A stretch of DNA of 64,000 bases from positions 496,001 to 560,000 of the forward strand of contig JAJTUQ010000008.1 of NCBI GenBank assembly GCA_021399445.1, in the 5' to 3' direction. The translations under genes and the position numbers were made by a program. Each line of letters starts with the position of its first letter. Position 1 is the first letter of the stretch. The stretch is from Xylogone sp. PMI_703. Lineage: Eukaryota; Ascomycota; Leotiomycetes. Positions 22,429-33,401 of this stretch are shown here, piece by piece. A model generated the notes under the pieces. It saw only the letters and a program-made list of their open reading frames with translations, did no database searches and was not told where the DNA came from.

Positions 22429-25261
22429 ATGAACGAGTCGTCTACCCAAATTTTGTCAGGGAAAGCCTTGCAGATCTTCCGAGAAAAGAGCAGGGCGTTC
22501 TACGGATCAGCGAAAGTATCACTCGACAAGCTTCAGCACGAAGAGCTGCCCGACAACCCACGACAAAAAGATGATAAGAATATCGAGAGGCTCGTTAGAA
22601 TTTTTCGTTCGGATGGCTGTGACCCGCTAGACCCAGAAAATCACGTTCCTGTGCTGGTGTCCCGACGGATTCTTCCCAGAGAACCATTTCGTGTCGGAGA
22701 TGATTACCAAGTGTTCGATCCCGATCAGCCCCTCGTATACTTGGAAGGAAGACATCGTATAGAGGCTGCCCGCAAATTCCTTGAGGGAGATGATAGATGG
22801 TGGGTCGTTGACCTCTATTCAGACGGTCTGTGACCCGTCTCAACGCAGCGGCCACAGCTGATAGATGTAGACCTTAATGACCAGGTAAAGAATGAGTTCC
22901 GCGAGCATGATCCTAACTGCGCAAAATTTTATGATGGTGATATCCTGCGGCAGATTTTAATATCCACCATGCGTGGGGACAATGTAAAAAGAGGAAAATG
23001 GATGTCTCGGCTTTCAACAAGCAAGCAAGACTGCGTCAAGCGTCTCGAAGCACTACCTCCAATGTTTTGCAACAGCTTAAATGCCTTGATCCCGTTTGCC
23101 GGACTATGGCCAACTGTATTGATAGGGGCGATCCCACGACTCTCAAGCCTCCACTGTCCAGAAGTATAACCTTCCTTCGCCAGTGCTTTGATCCGTGCTA
23201 ACCGTGCAGGAAATGACCCGCTGCTTGCGCAGGGTCAAAGAGACATTGGTCTATATTATTGGTGAGAATGAGCAAGACTGGCTGTTAATTGATCCAAATA
23301 CTGTGCATCTTATCGAAGGCCGCTGTCCCGGCTTATCCCTCGAAGACCGTTCTCATGTTCAGAAAAAAATGAACACACGTGAACTGTTTCCTGGGATAAG
23401 AGACGATAGAATTCGATCGCAGATTCTCGAGCGTATGTGTGCAGTCCCGCACATCATCCCCACGATATACATGTGCATTGAGGATTCAAAGTGTCTGGAA
23501 CCTTGCGCCAGAATACTGAAGAGGATCCTCCCAGGTAGATGCAAGGGTTCCCTCGCGCAGTACTTCCGAGCTCTGCATAACGGTCAGCAGAACGTTAAAG
23601 TTCAGACTTCCGAGTTTACCTTTGAGAATCGCATATTATCTGGTTCTTACGCATCCTGGGTATCGTATCGTGTTCTTTGGCTCTTAGTCCTTCGTCACTG
23701 CCCGAGAATGGATGGCAAGTCACTGCGAAGAGACGTCGGGAAAGAAAGTACTTGGCAGCCAGGACTGCAGTTGAGGTGGTGGGCGGATCTTGCTGAACTC
23801 GCTCGCGAAAATGGATATGAAAGAATAATGCAGCCATACAGAGGATATAAAGTTGCAGAGATGACAATGATAGAAGATTTAATGAGAAGGATTCGTCCTG
23901 TAAAATACTTTAACCTCGATGTGAATTCCATGCGACAAAAGGTTGAACGTATCTCGGAGATTATCGGGGATGATCCGATCGTCCAAACACGAGTGACTGC
24001 ACCGGGGTTGACCTCCAACGATGACAATTGTAGGCCTGGAGTCTCCGACAGGTGTGGTCGGCCACGCGTGAGTGTCTTTTTAGCAGATGAAGACTACCTC
24101 TTTTTTGATTATATCTACTCAACCCCGTACGATACGACACCACAACAGTATTTGACATCGTTCGCAATTACGCGAGATTTCTTCCAGCGCTTCTTTGGAC
24201 TTGCAGAAGATGGCTTAGATCAGCCCTATTCAGGTATGTCTAGTGCCAGCCCCAACGGAGGAGAGCGCGCAGAAAGTACTCCTTCAGGAGTACCGCCTTC
24301 CAACCATGATCCACAGTCGGTGCAAGAGATTCTGCTACCATCAGAAATGCCCGTAGAAACCCCAGTTGCTTCCGACGACATGGCAATGGACGTAGAGACT
24401 CCAGGTTATACCCATCTGGAAGAGAGTCCAGGTGATGAAGAAGTGTTCGATGCAAGAGAAGATACGAGTGGGGCCGTGATTCCGTGGATCCCTTCACTGC
24501 AAGCTTCTCCAAACTTACCCGTAATTCGCACATTAGGTACAGGCTTGTTTGTTGACAGTGATATTGAAAATCCTGTTGTGCCGAGAGATCTCCCGCTGAC
24601 ATCACCATCTATGTTTGAGTTTCAACCATCCCAGCCCGGAACAATTTCGCTATGGAATGCCCGACGCTCTCTTCTTCGCTCCCGGATGGGCACTCCGCAA
24701 AAACCGTTTCAAGCCCTCCACCCCGCAGACAACGGTAGGTTCCACGTTCGCGTGGCCAATCCAACCAATATTGTCGAGATGATGAAGGCTCTCCAACCTC
24801 CTATACAGCCGACTACTATTCCTCGGTTTTTGACAAGGGACCATGCTAAAAGACTAAAAACTATGGATGTCGTTACTCTTCTTCATGATGCCCGCAGCCA
24901 CAAGCTTGAGACCGCACTTGTACTTTCAGAGCAGGATGTTGGGGAGCAGAGACGCCTACTAGAGGATAGCGAAGTGGACCGAGAATTGCCACATAAGGTA
25001 CCTGCGTATGCAAGCGAACCAGTAATTACGATTTTAATTTGGGATAACGGGGCGTGGAAGATAGCAGATAAACGGGTGACGCGAGGCCGAACAGCGGACA
25101 GAGTACAATACTATATGCGCCAGTACGGTGGCCTTCTACCGTACGATTGGGAAGGCCATCCTGTCTCTGTTGAAGATTGTTTCGATGCTGCCCAAAGAGA
25201 CGAACCACCAACCATTTATCTTTGTAATGCAGAGCAAAGCAATCGTGCATTTGAACTATAG
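22429..25261 (+). CDS. DUF3723-family protein, with one in-frame TGA
   Basis: The frame runs from ATG 22429 and carries a YLEGRHRIEAA motif (about residues 104-114) and WWVVDLYSD (about 124-132), the hallmarks I know from DUF3723. It then meets a TGA at 22831-22833 but stays open and family-like (FYDGDI...) to 23163. A 46-nt intron (23164-23209; GTATAA donor, CTAAC branch, CAG acceptor) joins it to the long exon 23210-25261. The total is 928 codons. The C-terminal half is Pro/Ser-rich and acidic, then folded again at the end (RRDEP-like tail). The TGA is either a recent nonsense mutation or a sequence error; a 32-nt intron there would be too short. DUF3723 has no established biochemical function but is strongly associated with Starship giant transposons and accessory regions. 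It is divergent from the FRE gene. Confidence 0.78.
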
Positions 25262-25341
25262 GTCTTCTACACGCCGCTCAGGAGACTTTTTCCCTCTAAA
25301 ACTAACTATCCTCATTCGGATTTACTCAGAATAAACCCAAA

Positions 25342-25466
25342 CTTCTCTTTTCTTTTCTTTCCTTTTCTTTTCTTTTCTTTTCTTTTCTTTTCTTTTCTTT
25401 TCTTTTCTTTTCTTTTCTTTTCTTTTCTTTTCTTTTCTTTTCTTTTCTTTTCTTTTCTTTCCTTTC
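25342..25466 (+). repeat. Microsatellite (CTTTT)n
   Basis: About 120 bp of nearly perfect TTTTC pentanucleotide repeats, with two TTTCC interruptions at the ends. It sits exactly between the end of the DUF3723 gene and the left edge of a segmental duplication. Confidence 0.9.
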
Positions 25467-25467
25467 T

Positions 25468-27680
25468 ACTTAAAAGAATGTTTTACCGTTCAGTGGCGGA
25501 GGCGGCAAGGTGGCACAGGCGGCGCAGGCGGCGCAGAGCTCATTCACCTACCTACACATCACTCATATCTGTGACAAAGCCAAAATTCCTGCAAGGATAG
25601 TTGAAAATATTATCGGATCGCAATTCTTAGAGGGGGTGTGGTGGGCTTCCAGTCGCTGTTGCGAATTTTATTCAAATCGAGGACATCCCTTGTGAGAAGA
25701 CACGCGATCATGCAACACCAAACTCATCCCACTGTCAAACTCTACAAACTTTTCCATGTTAGATTCCGATGGTTCCGTGGTACCCCGCCTTCATCGCCTA
25801 ATATCATTGGTGGTGATGAGCACGAAATCCAAAATGACGGGTATAATCACGATCAAGCTGAGTTGTTATGCAAACTCTAAAATTCATTGCATCTACCCGT
25901 ATGAGACATACGGTGCAAATCGTATACAACCACTGGAGTCGGCGGCTCGGAATACAATTGTTGGTTATGGTGGACCCGATAGGGTGAGATTTTAGAGGGG
26001 CATGATGGTATCACGAACAAGAGGCCTCGGACATGTTAGATAAGAGCGGTACGAGTACGTTGAAATGTTGATGCTCTCTCTTAGGCAGGTGAATGGAGTC
26101 GATGAAAATCTACCGTGTTCAATCTTACTAGCTTTTGCCGTAGTGTCGCACATTTTGTGCCAAAATGTTATCACATGCCCCACCAAGTTACATCCCAGTT
26201 ATGTGCCTTTGTGTGATTTCTCGCATGAAGCGGCTTTAATTAACCAAGCAGAATGGTTGCATTGACAGTGTACTAACAGTCATGCGGACGAGGTCTGTTG
26301 GTGGCGCAAGATGAGGGGGTGAGGAACAAAGACCGGTGTGGTGAAGCAATTTCTTGAATGTATGGACAGCCGTATCCCTCAAGCAGCTATCCTCAAGTCA
26401 GACCACATCTCTGTGTCGTCAATTTCTTGATTCAATATTTTCGAATCAAGAAACCGCAAACAGCATGGGTCCATTTTCGAGGCACATGCTCAAGGGTGCA
26501 CGGTTCTGGCCGCAGTCACAAGCAGTACGAGATCCATTTCTGGCCTACAACACAGTTGCCACATCGCAATCCTAGGACCCCTTCCGGCCGACAGGGACAC
26601 CACACCTCTTTGCTGCACGTCGTGTATCGAGCCAACAGTCAGGCTGCAACCAGTCTTTTGATCGATGGAAACGAGGGAGCGGTCCTCTAATGCAGCTAAG
26701 TCGCTCCTCTGCTCAACTCAAGTTCATCCCGAATCCCATCCAGTGTACCGTAGATAAGGGGACAAAGAATGTGTCTCTGGAGAATAATCACGAAATCTGG
26801 GATAGAGTCCATCGACGATTTCGCTGTGCCTCGCTCTTCCTTGGTAGAGATCTCTGCCATATAACACACAAGATCAATGAATCAATATCTTAGCATATTA
26901 TATCTTGTTAGCGCCTGAAAATCAATACATCAACAAGAACAACCTAAATACATAATTTCTCACTCTCTAACAGATACAGACTCCGCTACATAACTTCTCA
27001 CTCTTTGACAGACACGGACTCGACATTTTTGAGTTCGTGGCGAGAGCGCACTTTACCAAACGAATGGCAAATCAACGGATCTATGATTTCTCTCTTAACA
27101 TCCAACAATTATTATCTTGTCCCTTCACCAGAATCACCACGCGCGTCTAAGAAGTCAAGCAGCGCTTAGCCTGCATCTGTGTATGGCCGACAATTATAGC
27201 TTGCGTTTACTTGGCACTAGATTCCTGCGCGCCATCGCCTCTCGCGTAACTGCAGCTCATAGGGCGAGGGGTGATCGGTGGTTGACCGTGTCCTGCGCCA
27301 CGTTAGCATGTTCCTGCCTTAATCTACAGTATGACCCCACAAACGACCTGTCGTCAGCCTGACCGGTGTTTAGCTCCGGAATAAGGTTTGGCGTGCCAAT
27401 GCACAGCCCACCAATCGCTTTTACCTGTTGGATCCTCAAAGTGTTGGAAAATTCGCAAATTCTGTGCAATGGCCATCCGTTAAAACTGAAAGAAAAATGT
27501 TGGCAGATGTTACAGGATTTTAAAAGTATGGCGACCATAAGAGCGCAAATAAAAATATATAAGCAATGAGGGAGACTTGACTTGAAACAGGTAGTTTTCG
27601 CTCTACTTCTAGTATTCACATAATAAGCATAATCATTATCTCATTGAATAATGCATCCTCGCCAACAATAAGATTGGCCA
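25468..27680 (+). repeat. Segmental duplication, copy 1 (decayed; partner 38466-41090)
   Basis: Starts at taaaagaatgttttaccgtt and runs in direct orientation with 38466-41090. Within it the coding part of the 229-aa orphan is broken by a deletion of about 345 bp (at about 25877), leaving only N- and C-terminal remnants. At about 27135-27340 the sequence is inverted relative to the partner. Frames inside are short and interrupted, so this copy is a pseudogene segment. Confidence 0.85.
25710..26040 (+). pseudogene. Internally deleted copy of the coiled-coil orphan at 38716-39405
   Basis: The 5' part (MQHQTHPT...) and the 3' part (YETYGANRIQPLE... and the basic KRPRTC-encoding end) are recognisable, but the central coiled-coil coding region is missing and the frame is shifted. 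Confidence 0.7.
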
Positions 27681-27909
27681 ATGGTCTGGGTGATTGGCGA
27701 ATGGGTGGCATTGGCGTATCGGAACATATATGTTTTAAGAGAGATGCTTCTAAATTGCATGGAAACGTACTGTTACAACCCTCCTTTGTTATTGTAAAAA
27801 GATAGGAAAAGCGGAGGTACAGGTCAGCAAATTGTAAAGGACAGAATAGCTAAGTGTTGTTGCGCCAAATGTAAAGAGCTCCAACAGTTGGCACACTGGA
27901 CAGAACCAA

Positions 27910-28847
27910 TCATCCAGGAGTCGCAGCCAGTTCATATCGATTTTCCGGTTGCTCCATTTCACTTCGCTCTACTTCCACGTTGCACTTTCCTTCAGACATC
28001 CTATTATGCAACGGTTTAAGACTAATGCTACTATCAGATGCCCCGGCTTTCTTCCTGTTTCTCTGGTTGCAAAATAAGGCGACAAAAATAACGCAGCAAA
28101 GTCCCAGTACACCCGCGGAAATCCCAACACTGACGGCCACTCTCGCTCCAGTATTCAGACCGCCTGTGCTGGGTGTTTGGGATGACGTGGGTGAGACTGT
28201 CGACCCGGTGCTGGTTGCTAATGATGGTATACTTAAGGGGGAGCTAGTCGTTGAAGATGGTGCGAAGATGTATCCGTTAAGTTGGACCGCAAAAACACTC
28301 GCTCCTTCAGCCGAAATGGTTGCACTAGCTGTGTGTAGACTTGGGGTCAAGTCAATGTAAGTCAACACTTGACCAACAGACAGAGGCGAATTGCATTGCC
28401 CAAGGGTTCCACTATCCTTTGTGCCTTCAAATGCATAGTTTCCAGGAGGTGAGTTAGCCGCTACATAACCATACTGCAGGTCTATGCATAAACTTACGAA
28501 GGGCAGCATCCAACAAAAGTGCTTAGATCATTGACGACACTGGTAGTGGCTGTGGTGTAACCTCCAGGGCACACAACCGGACCGAGGCTTGTGCGCGTTA
28601 GAAGAGGAGTGAGAATTGATTGATCCCACCACGAAGTCGCAAAAGGTGGAAGACAGGTGAGCGATCCATCAATACTGATCCCGTAGAATGGATCATCAGC
28701 AATAGCTAGCGCCCCGTTGACCCCGATTTGAGAATAGATACCACCTGTAGCGCATTCCGCGATCGATGGCCAAGCAGAGGTGAGTGGTAACCATGAGGTA
28801 ACAATGCCTCCGTTTGTCTCTGGAGGATGCGATGCGACCGAAGTCAT
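27910..28847 (-). CDS. Single-pass membrane protein of a fungal-specific family (frame problem at the exon junction)
   Basis: The N-terminal exon (28847-28494, starting MTSVASHPPETNGG) carries Trp/Cys/Pro motifs such as TSWWDQ and ends GCCPS. The rest (28493-27910) has a Ser/Thr/Pro-rich stalk, a membrane segment in VAVSVGISAGVLGLCCVIFV and a short charged cytoplasmic tail. The order is that of a common filamentous-ascomycete family of type-I surface proteins with a mucin-like stalk. A GTAAGT donor follows TC of the last Ser codon, but no acceptor within reach restores the downstream frame. Either a 1-nt indel makes this a recent pseudogene or the sequence has an error. There is no classical N-terminal signal peptide, as I recall for this family. 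Confidence 0.6.
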
Positions 28848-28849
28848 AT

Positions 28850-29690
28850 TTAGGACAGACGCGAAGTGCTAGAGGCAGGAGCAGACAGGAAAGGAGAAAT
28901 AAGTTGGAGTTTGCGTGACAAACGGCACCCGCAGCCTTTAGTACTCTAACTCTCCCCCTTGATGGTTTATGTGATGTGTACGGCGTGCGTGGAAGCGCGG
29001 GAGCGAGGCTGGGGGAAGCCCCAAACCACTATACGACCGGGGTCAAGCTCGGTTAACCAATCGGATCGGTCTATCCACGCACAGACACCCAATGTTACAT
29101 TCAAAATTGTACCACAATACACGTTACTGCCACTGTCTCCAACAATCCCAATCATCCTTACAACACAAGGGAATGCTACATTCCTGTAAAGATAGAATTT
29201 TTTGTGTCGGAAAATGTTGTGAGCGTGTTTTGCTGTGTATTCTTGTTATGTTGGCGATGCTATTGAGGCCAATGGCGCGCGCTAAAGATGTAACGGTTTA
29301 GGGCTTAGAGAGATAATGTCCCGCACTCCCGGCGACATATAGGCCAATCACGCCCGCTCACTGGGGATGCAGGAGTCTTTTGCTGACGTCCCCTGCGTAC
29401 CCAGCCAACTGGTAATCCTCCTAGTTGGTCGGGGAGTGCGCGCCCGATACACTCACCCCTGCGGCTCTACAATTGGAAAGTGCCAACGGGCGGGCTATTT
29501 TAGTTCGCAGATTTCGTAGTGTACGGAAGTACGTACCTACTGAGGCTGTTGGTCAACCATAAACCGCACCAATCCCCCAATATTTCCTCCATCAAAATCT
29601 TGCGTGACCCTGCATCAAGTAGGACAAACAACACCACACTTCGCTCCACACGAAACGTTCTTGCTCAGAGGTCATCGGATTATTCCAAAT
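28850..29690. promoter_or_regulatory. Divergent promoter region of the membrane-protein and glycosyltransferase genes
   Basis: No gene is supported here. The region between the two outward-facing genes contains a GC-rich block at about 29340-29480 with a short inverted repeat (ccaactgg...cctagttgg near 29405-29440). Regulatory meaning is inferred only from position. Confidence 0.4.
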
Positions 29691-29696
29691 GCCATC

Positions 29697-30626
29697 ATGG
29701 TGCCACAAGCACTGCAGACAAGACGATTGATCATTCTCTGTGCCTTTGCTGCTATAATTCTCCTCTACTTGTGGTTACCTTTCCAACCACCGTCTTTTCG
29801 TACCGGCTCCTCCAAGGCAACAAAAACTCCCTCTGCTTCATCTAGAAAAGATTCTATTATTACAAATAATGTCGCCGCGATTATCGATACCCGCCCTCTT
29901 GATCGAGTGGTGCCGCTGTTACTTCACTTCTCATCGGTCCTCGGGCCCGACTGGCCAATATTCCTGTTCACTTCGCAAGATATTGTTTCGCTTTCAGCTC
30001 CCTTCAACCGACTTATCGACGAAGGTCGCTTAGCTGTACGATTCTTACCACCCACGGTTGACTTCAGGAACCGGCTAGATGTGTCGGGGTTCCTTACGGA
30101 GGCTTGGCTTTGGGAACAGCTTTCACCAGCGAAACATGTATTGATATTCCAGTCTGATAGTATCCTTTGTTCCAACTCGCCACTAAAAGTCGACGACTTC
30201 CTCTTTTACGACTTTGTCGACGCCCCGATTGACCCAGCATATGGCGAAGGGTATAACGGTGGTCTCTCCTTACGAAATCGCTCGATGGTTTTGGATATTA
30301 TACACAGCTCGAGTTGGAGGGATGAGTTCGATCATGCTAAGAACAAACTACAGCAGAGTGTGGAGTTCGAGGACCAATGGTTTTATAGCAAGATGAAGGC
30401 GTTGCCAGATCGTGGGAAAGCGGCTGCGAGGCTCCCAAGCCAAGACGTCGCAAAGACCTTTTCTGTTGAGACTGTCTGGTACGATAAGCCTTTCGGCTAC
30501 CACCAGGTCCAGAGATGGCAACCAGACAAGATGGACCAGGTGCATAGATGGTGTCCTGAATACAAGATTGCGATGAGCGAAGTGATCAACTCAGCGAAAG
30601 CCGCAACTGTCTATCGAGGAGTATGA
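29697..30626 (+). CDS. DUF5672-type glycosyltransferase, type-II membrane protein
   Basis: The ATG at 29697 (MVPQALQTRRLIILC) gives 309 aa and puts a single hydrophobic anchor at about residues 10-28 after a short basic tail, as in Golgi type-II enzymes; the open frame extends further 5' but without an anchor at its end. The lumenal part has the DUF5672 signature blocks, including a QSDSILC motif that resembles a metal/sugar-nucleotide-binding DxD region, then DFVDAPID and GYNGGLSLRN. The family is annotated as putative glycosyltransferase in ascomycetes; donor and acceptor are unknown. Single exon, no defects seen. Confidence 0.8.
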   Translation: MVPQALQTRRLIILCAFAAIILLYLWLPFQPPSFRTGSSKATKTPSASSRKDSIITNNVAAIIDTRPLDRVVPLLLHFSSVLGPDWPIFLFTSQDIVSLSAPFNRLIDEGRLAVRFLPPTVDFRNRLDVSGFLTEAWLWEQLSPAKHVLIFQSDSILCSNSPLKVDDFLFYDFVDAPIDPAYGEGYNGGLSLRNRSMVLDIIHSSSWRDEFDHAKNKLQQSVEFEDQWFYSKMKALPDRGKAAARLPSQDVAKTFSVETVWYDKPFGYHQVQRWQPDKMDQVHRWCPEYKIAMSEVINSAKAATVYRGV

Positions 30627-30629
30627 GGA

Positions 30630-31525
30630 AATAGTTTATGATTTTGAATAATAACTACAAGTTGATAGCCATTAATATTACGTAAGGTTTGAAATTATCC
30701 TTCCAGCTTTTCAGCTATGCTAGGTAGTACGCTTGTATACGGATAGTATGTAGATCTCGTAGTGTTGGCGTAGCAAGGCACATTGACTCCAGCATCTCGC
30801 AATAGCATTGTTGTCATCAATAAGAGGCATGGGTTTGCTTGTAGACTGAAAAAAATAATGTGATTTGACTTTGTTTTAGTATAACTGATGTACTTAAAGG
30901 GAAAATCGAGGACACTCAAACATAATCCGATTCAGGAACGGGCGACAAATCCTCAACTCTGGTCATACAACATTCCCCAAATCAGCCTCCCTCCACATGT
31001 CTTTGTGCGAGATTTCACCAGTTGAAGGTAGCAAAAGTTGTCGAAATATTCCTGGGATGGAAACTGGAAAGGACTGGTATACAATACTATACAGTACATA
31101 CAGTAACACCCCCTCCTTTTCTCCTTTGCTTGCTTGGTTCAGTTTCAGCAGCTACCTCCTATTTTGGCGTCCGTTAGTCTACTGGCTCAATTCTCAGCCA
31201 TCGGTTACCAATTGGCCAAGTATTGTCTCTCCCACTGTTGAGCCTCCTAATCACTCCCTTTGATATTGATTCCTAACGGGGTATTTCCAAGTGCGGGGGT
31301 GAAGTGGAAAAATATCTGGAGATGCCGGATCAACTTGATTTTATATCTACAAGGTTGTCTACCTCAGTTAAAGAAAAATTTTGCTAGAGATCTGTTAGCC
31401 ACACACAACAAAAATCGGTGCACTGTCTGCGGTGTCAATTCTGGCTCTCATACACCTTGTCCAAGTGAACTATATAACACAACCCAAAAATTCCCTTCTT
31501 CCTGTACTTTGTGAAGCTTGTTCTG
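30630..31525. other. Intergenic interval upstream of the pseudokinase gene
   Basis: No gene supported. A short plus frame at about 31395-31510 includes a Cys pattern (CTVCGVNSGSHTPC) that runs out just before the pseudokinase start; it could be a degraded upstream exon but has no clear splice partner. The last 75 bp recur at 20180-20257 as part of the inverted fragment. Confidence 0.4.
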
Positions 31526-32587
31526 ATGTCCCGAAGAGAACGACCAACGACGCAGATTGGCACGTTCGTGCCGAATCTGGCAGAAGAGCATCCCAACTCA
31601 AGTACTGCTAGTTCAAAAAAGCGGTTACTAGATGTGTCTAAGTCTCCCTTATCCGGCTCAAAGCCAAATAAAATAGCCAAGAAAGGAAATACGCAACAGT
31701 TAATCTCGACGCCTAATCGAGATGATTACCACGTGTTTATGGTTATAGACCAGGCTGGTCCTGCTAATATAGCAAGTGATAATACTAGAGAACGCAAATT
31801 TGTCGCAATTAAGAGGGTTAAAGTCCGGGACGTAGCCTCGGCCAAGATAACGTCTTTCAAGAGCGACCACGTCGTGAGCATCAAAGACATGTATCTCGAC
31901 GGTAACAACATGGTAATCATTTACGAACAGATGGATGTTACAATGCGACACGTTACCAGCATATTAAATGCTCCCTTAAAGCCATTCCAGATCGCCGCAA
32001 TATGCAAAGAGGTAAGAACAAGGTTCTGGAATCTATTGCATTCTAATTTAAGACAGCTTCTGAGTGGCCTCTCTTACATACATGAGAAGCTTTTTGTATC
32101 CCATGGTAATATAAGCTGCGGCGCAATTCTTCTCAATCTCGAAGGAACGGTGAAGATAGGTGCGTTCTCAATCCACCATTATTTACTGTTATTCTGACAT
32201 GCGAAGCAAATATTGGAGAATCCCTTTTGCAGAATAGAAAACTATCGACACAGGCCGAACAACACGACGTCCAAAGTGTAGGCTATGTAATGATAGAGCT
32301 CATGGAGCCTTCAACATACATCCTCGATCCTCGGTCCACAGAACTGAAAAATCCAGAAGAATGGAAAGATGAATCTGGAATTAAAGAGTTTTTGGCAGCT
32401 ACTCAGCATCAGTCTTTAGAGGTATTAAAGGAGGTAAGCTCTTACTATTGAAAAATTAGAAAGTCACACTCACAACATAAAGCATAATTTTCTTCCAAAA
32501 GAATCGTTGGCAATGTGCTTGAGAGAGCACATATTTTGTGCGTTACGGGTAGCGAGAATGGAGTGGGATATTATAGCACTTCCGTAG
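31526..32587 (+). CDS. Protein-kinase-fold pseudokinase
   Basis: Exons 31526-32011, 32057-32159, 32219-32433 and 32528-32587 join in frame to 287 aa. The introns are 45, 59 and 94 nt; the first has a CTAAT branch site. A Ser/Lys-rich N-terminus (1-65) precedes a kinase-like fold: FVAIK with the beta-3 Lys at 96, a hinge-like IIYEQMD, LLSGLSYIHEK, then HGN in place of the HRD catalytic loop (about 178-180), and VKIGES where DFG should be. The final segment RVARMEWDII resembles the C-lobe end of related fungal kinase-like proteins. The Gly-rich loop is not recognisable. Loss of the catalytic and metal-binding Asp residues predicts an inactive, probably scaffolding or regulatory protein. A broken copy of its 5' end lies inverted at 19968-20257. 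Confidence 0.72.
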
Positions 32588-32741
32588 CCTAAGTAGCATA
32601 GCACACCAAGATGATAATTTGGAAATACAAAAAATTTCGGCTGTTACACGCTCATCATTCCTCGAACAGTTGTCAACTCTAACTTGACCTCCTAATACCA
32701 AGTTTGAATCTCGGTGACTTGTTTAGCAAGGGGGAAGATAA

Positions 32742-32979
32742 TGTCAGGTGCCAGGGTCGCAGGTGGCCAGAATAAGCATCGCACGTGACCCCGCGCGAGC
32801 GAAGCGAGTGCAGGCGAGTTACAAGCGAGCGGTTCGAGGCCTGAGGCCGCGAATCGATATATATAAGGGAAACCCCCTCTTAAAGGGAGGGGCTAGAGTT
32901 CAATTTGTATAATATTCTTACGAGATAGAGCTGTATTGTAACGATCAATCGAATCACCACTTACCTCCCTGCGACGTCA
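32742..32979 (+). repeat. Probable solo LTR or 5' LTR remnant
   Basis: Starts TGTCAGGTGCCAGGGTCGC, contains a TATATATAAGGG promoter box followed by an A/C-rich leader, and ends near CTGCGACGTCA. The TG..CA ends, length of about 238 bp and central TATA are LTR-like. The next 200 bp are Thr/Pro-rich and may be the start of an internal region, but no gag frame is present. No target-site duplication identified. Confidence 0.5.
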
Positions 32980-33401
32980 TACGCATATTCAACCACTCCT
33001 TCACTCTGTGTAGTAAACCCCCTACGAAAGAAGAACTTCTCCTACTTATAGACGAACTCACGCTCCGCTCAATATCTGCCTTCTTCGGTCACCCTTTCCG
33101 CTGACTGAAACACACTAATGACCTGCCGATGCGCCTATGACTCATCCTGCCCACTAAGTTCCTATGATTTATCTAACAAGCACATCTTGCCGATTACCAG
33201 TCGGTGACCAGATACAGTAAGGCACGTCTAAGTCCAAAAAATCTGTTTAAGGTAGTGTTTTCTCGTGGAACATATGTTCAATCTCTTCCCATCTGGTGCG
33301 AAAGTTGTTCAAGCACCTTGAGTTTTAGGTCTTTTCGACGGATTTTGCGAAGTTGAGCTACTAGTATCTGCGTGAGCTTCAGCTGCAGATTTTCCGCAAA
33401 T

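Noticed and set aside
23359..25250. Minus-strand frames opposite the DUF3723 exon
   Set aside because: Antisense shadows; the plus frame has the family motifs and splice sites.
25333..25470. Possible CRISPR-like or satellite array
   Set aside because: It is a simple pentanucleotide microsatellite without spacers.
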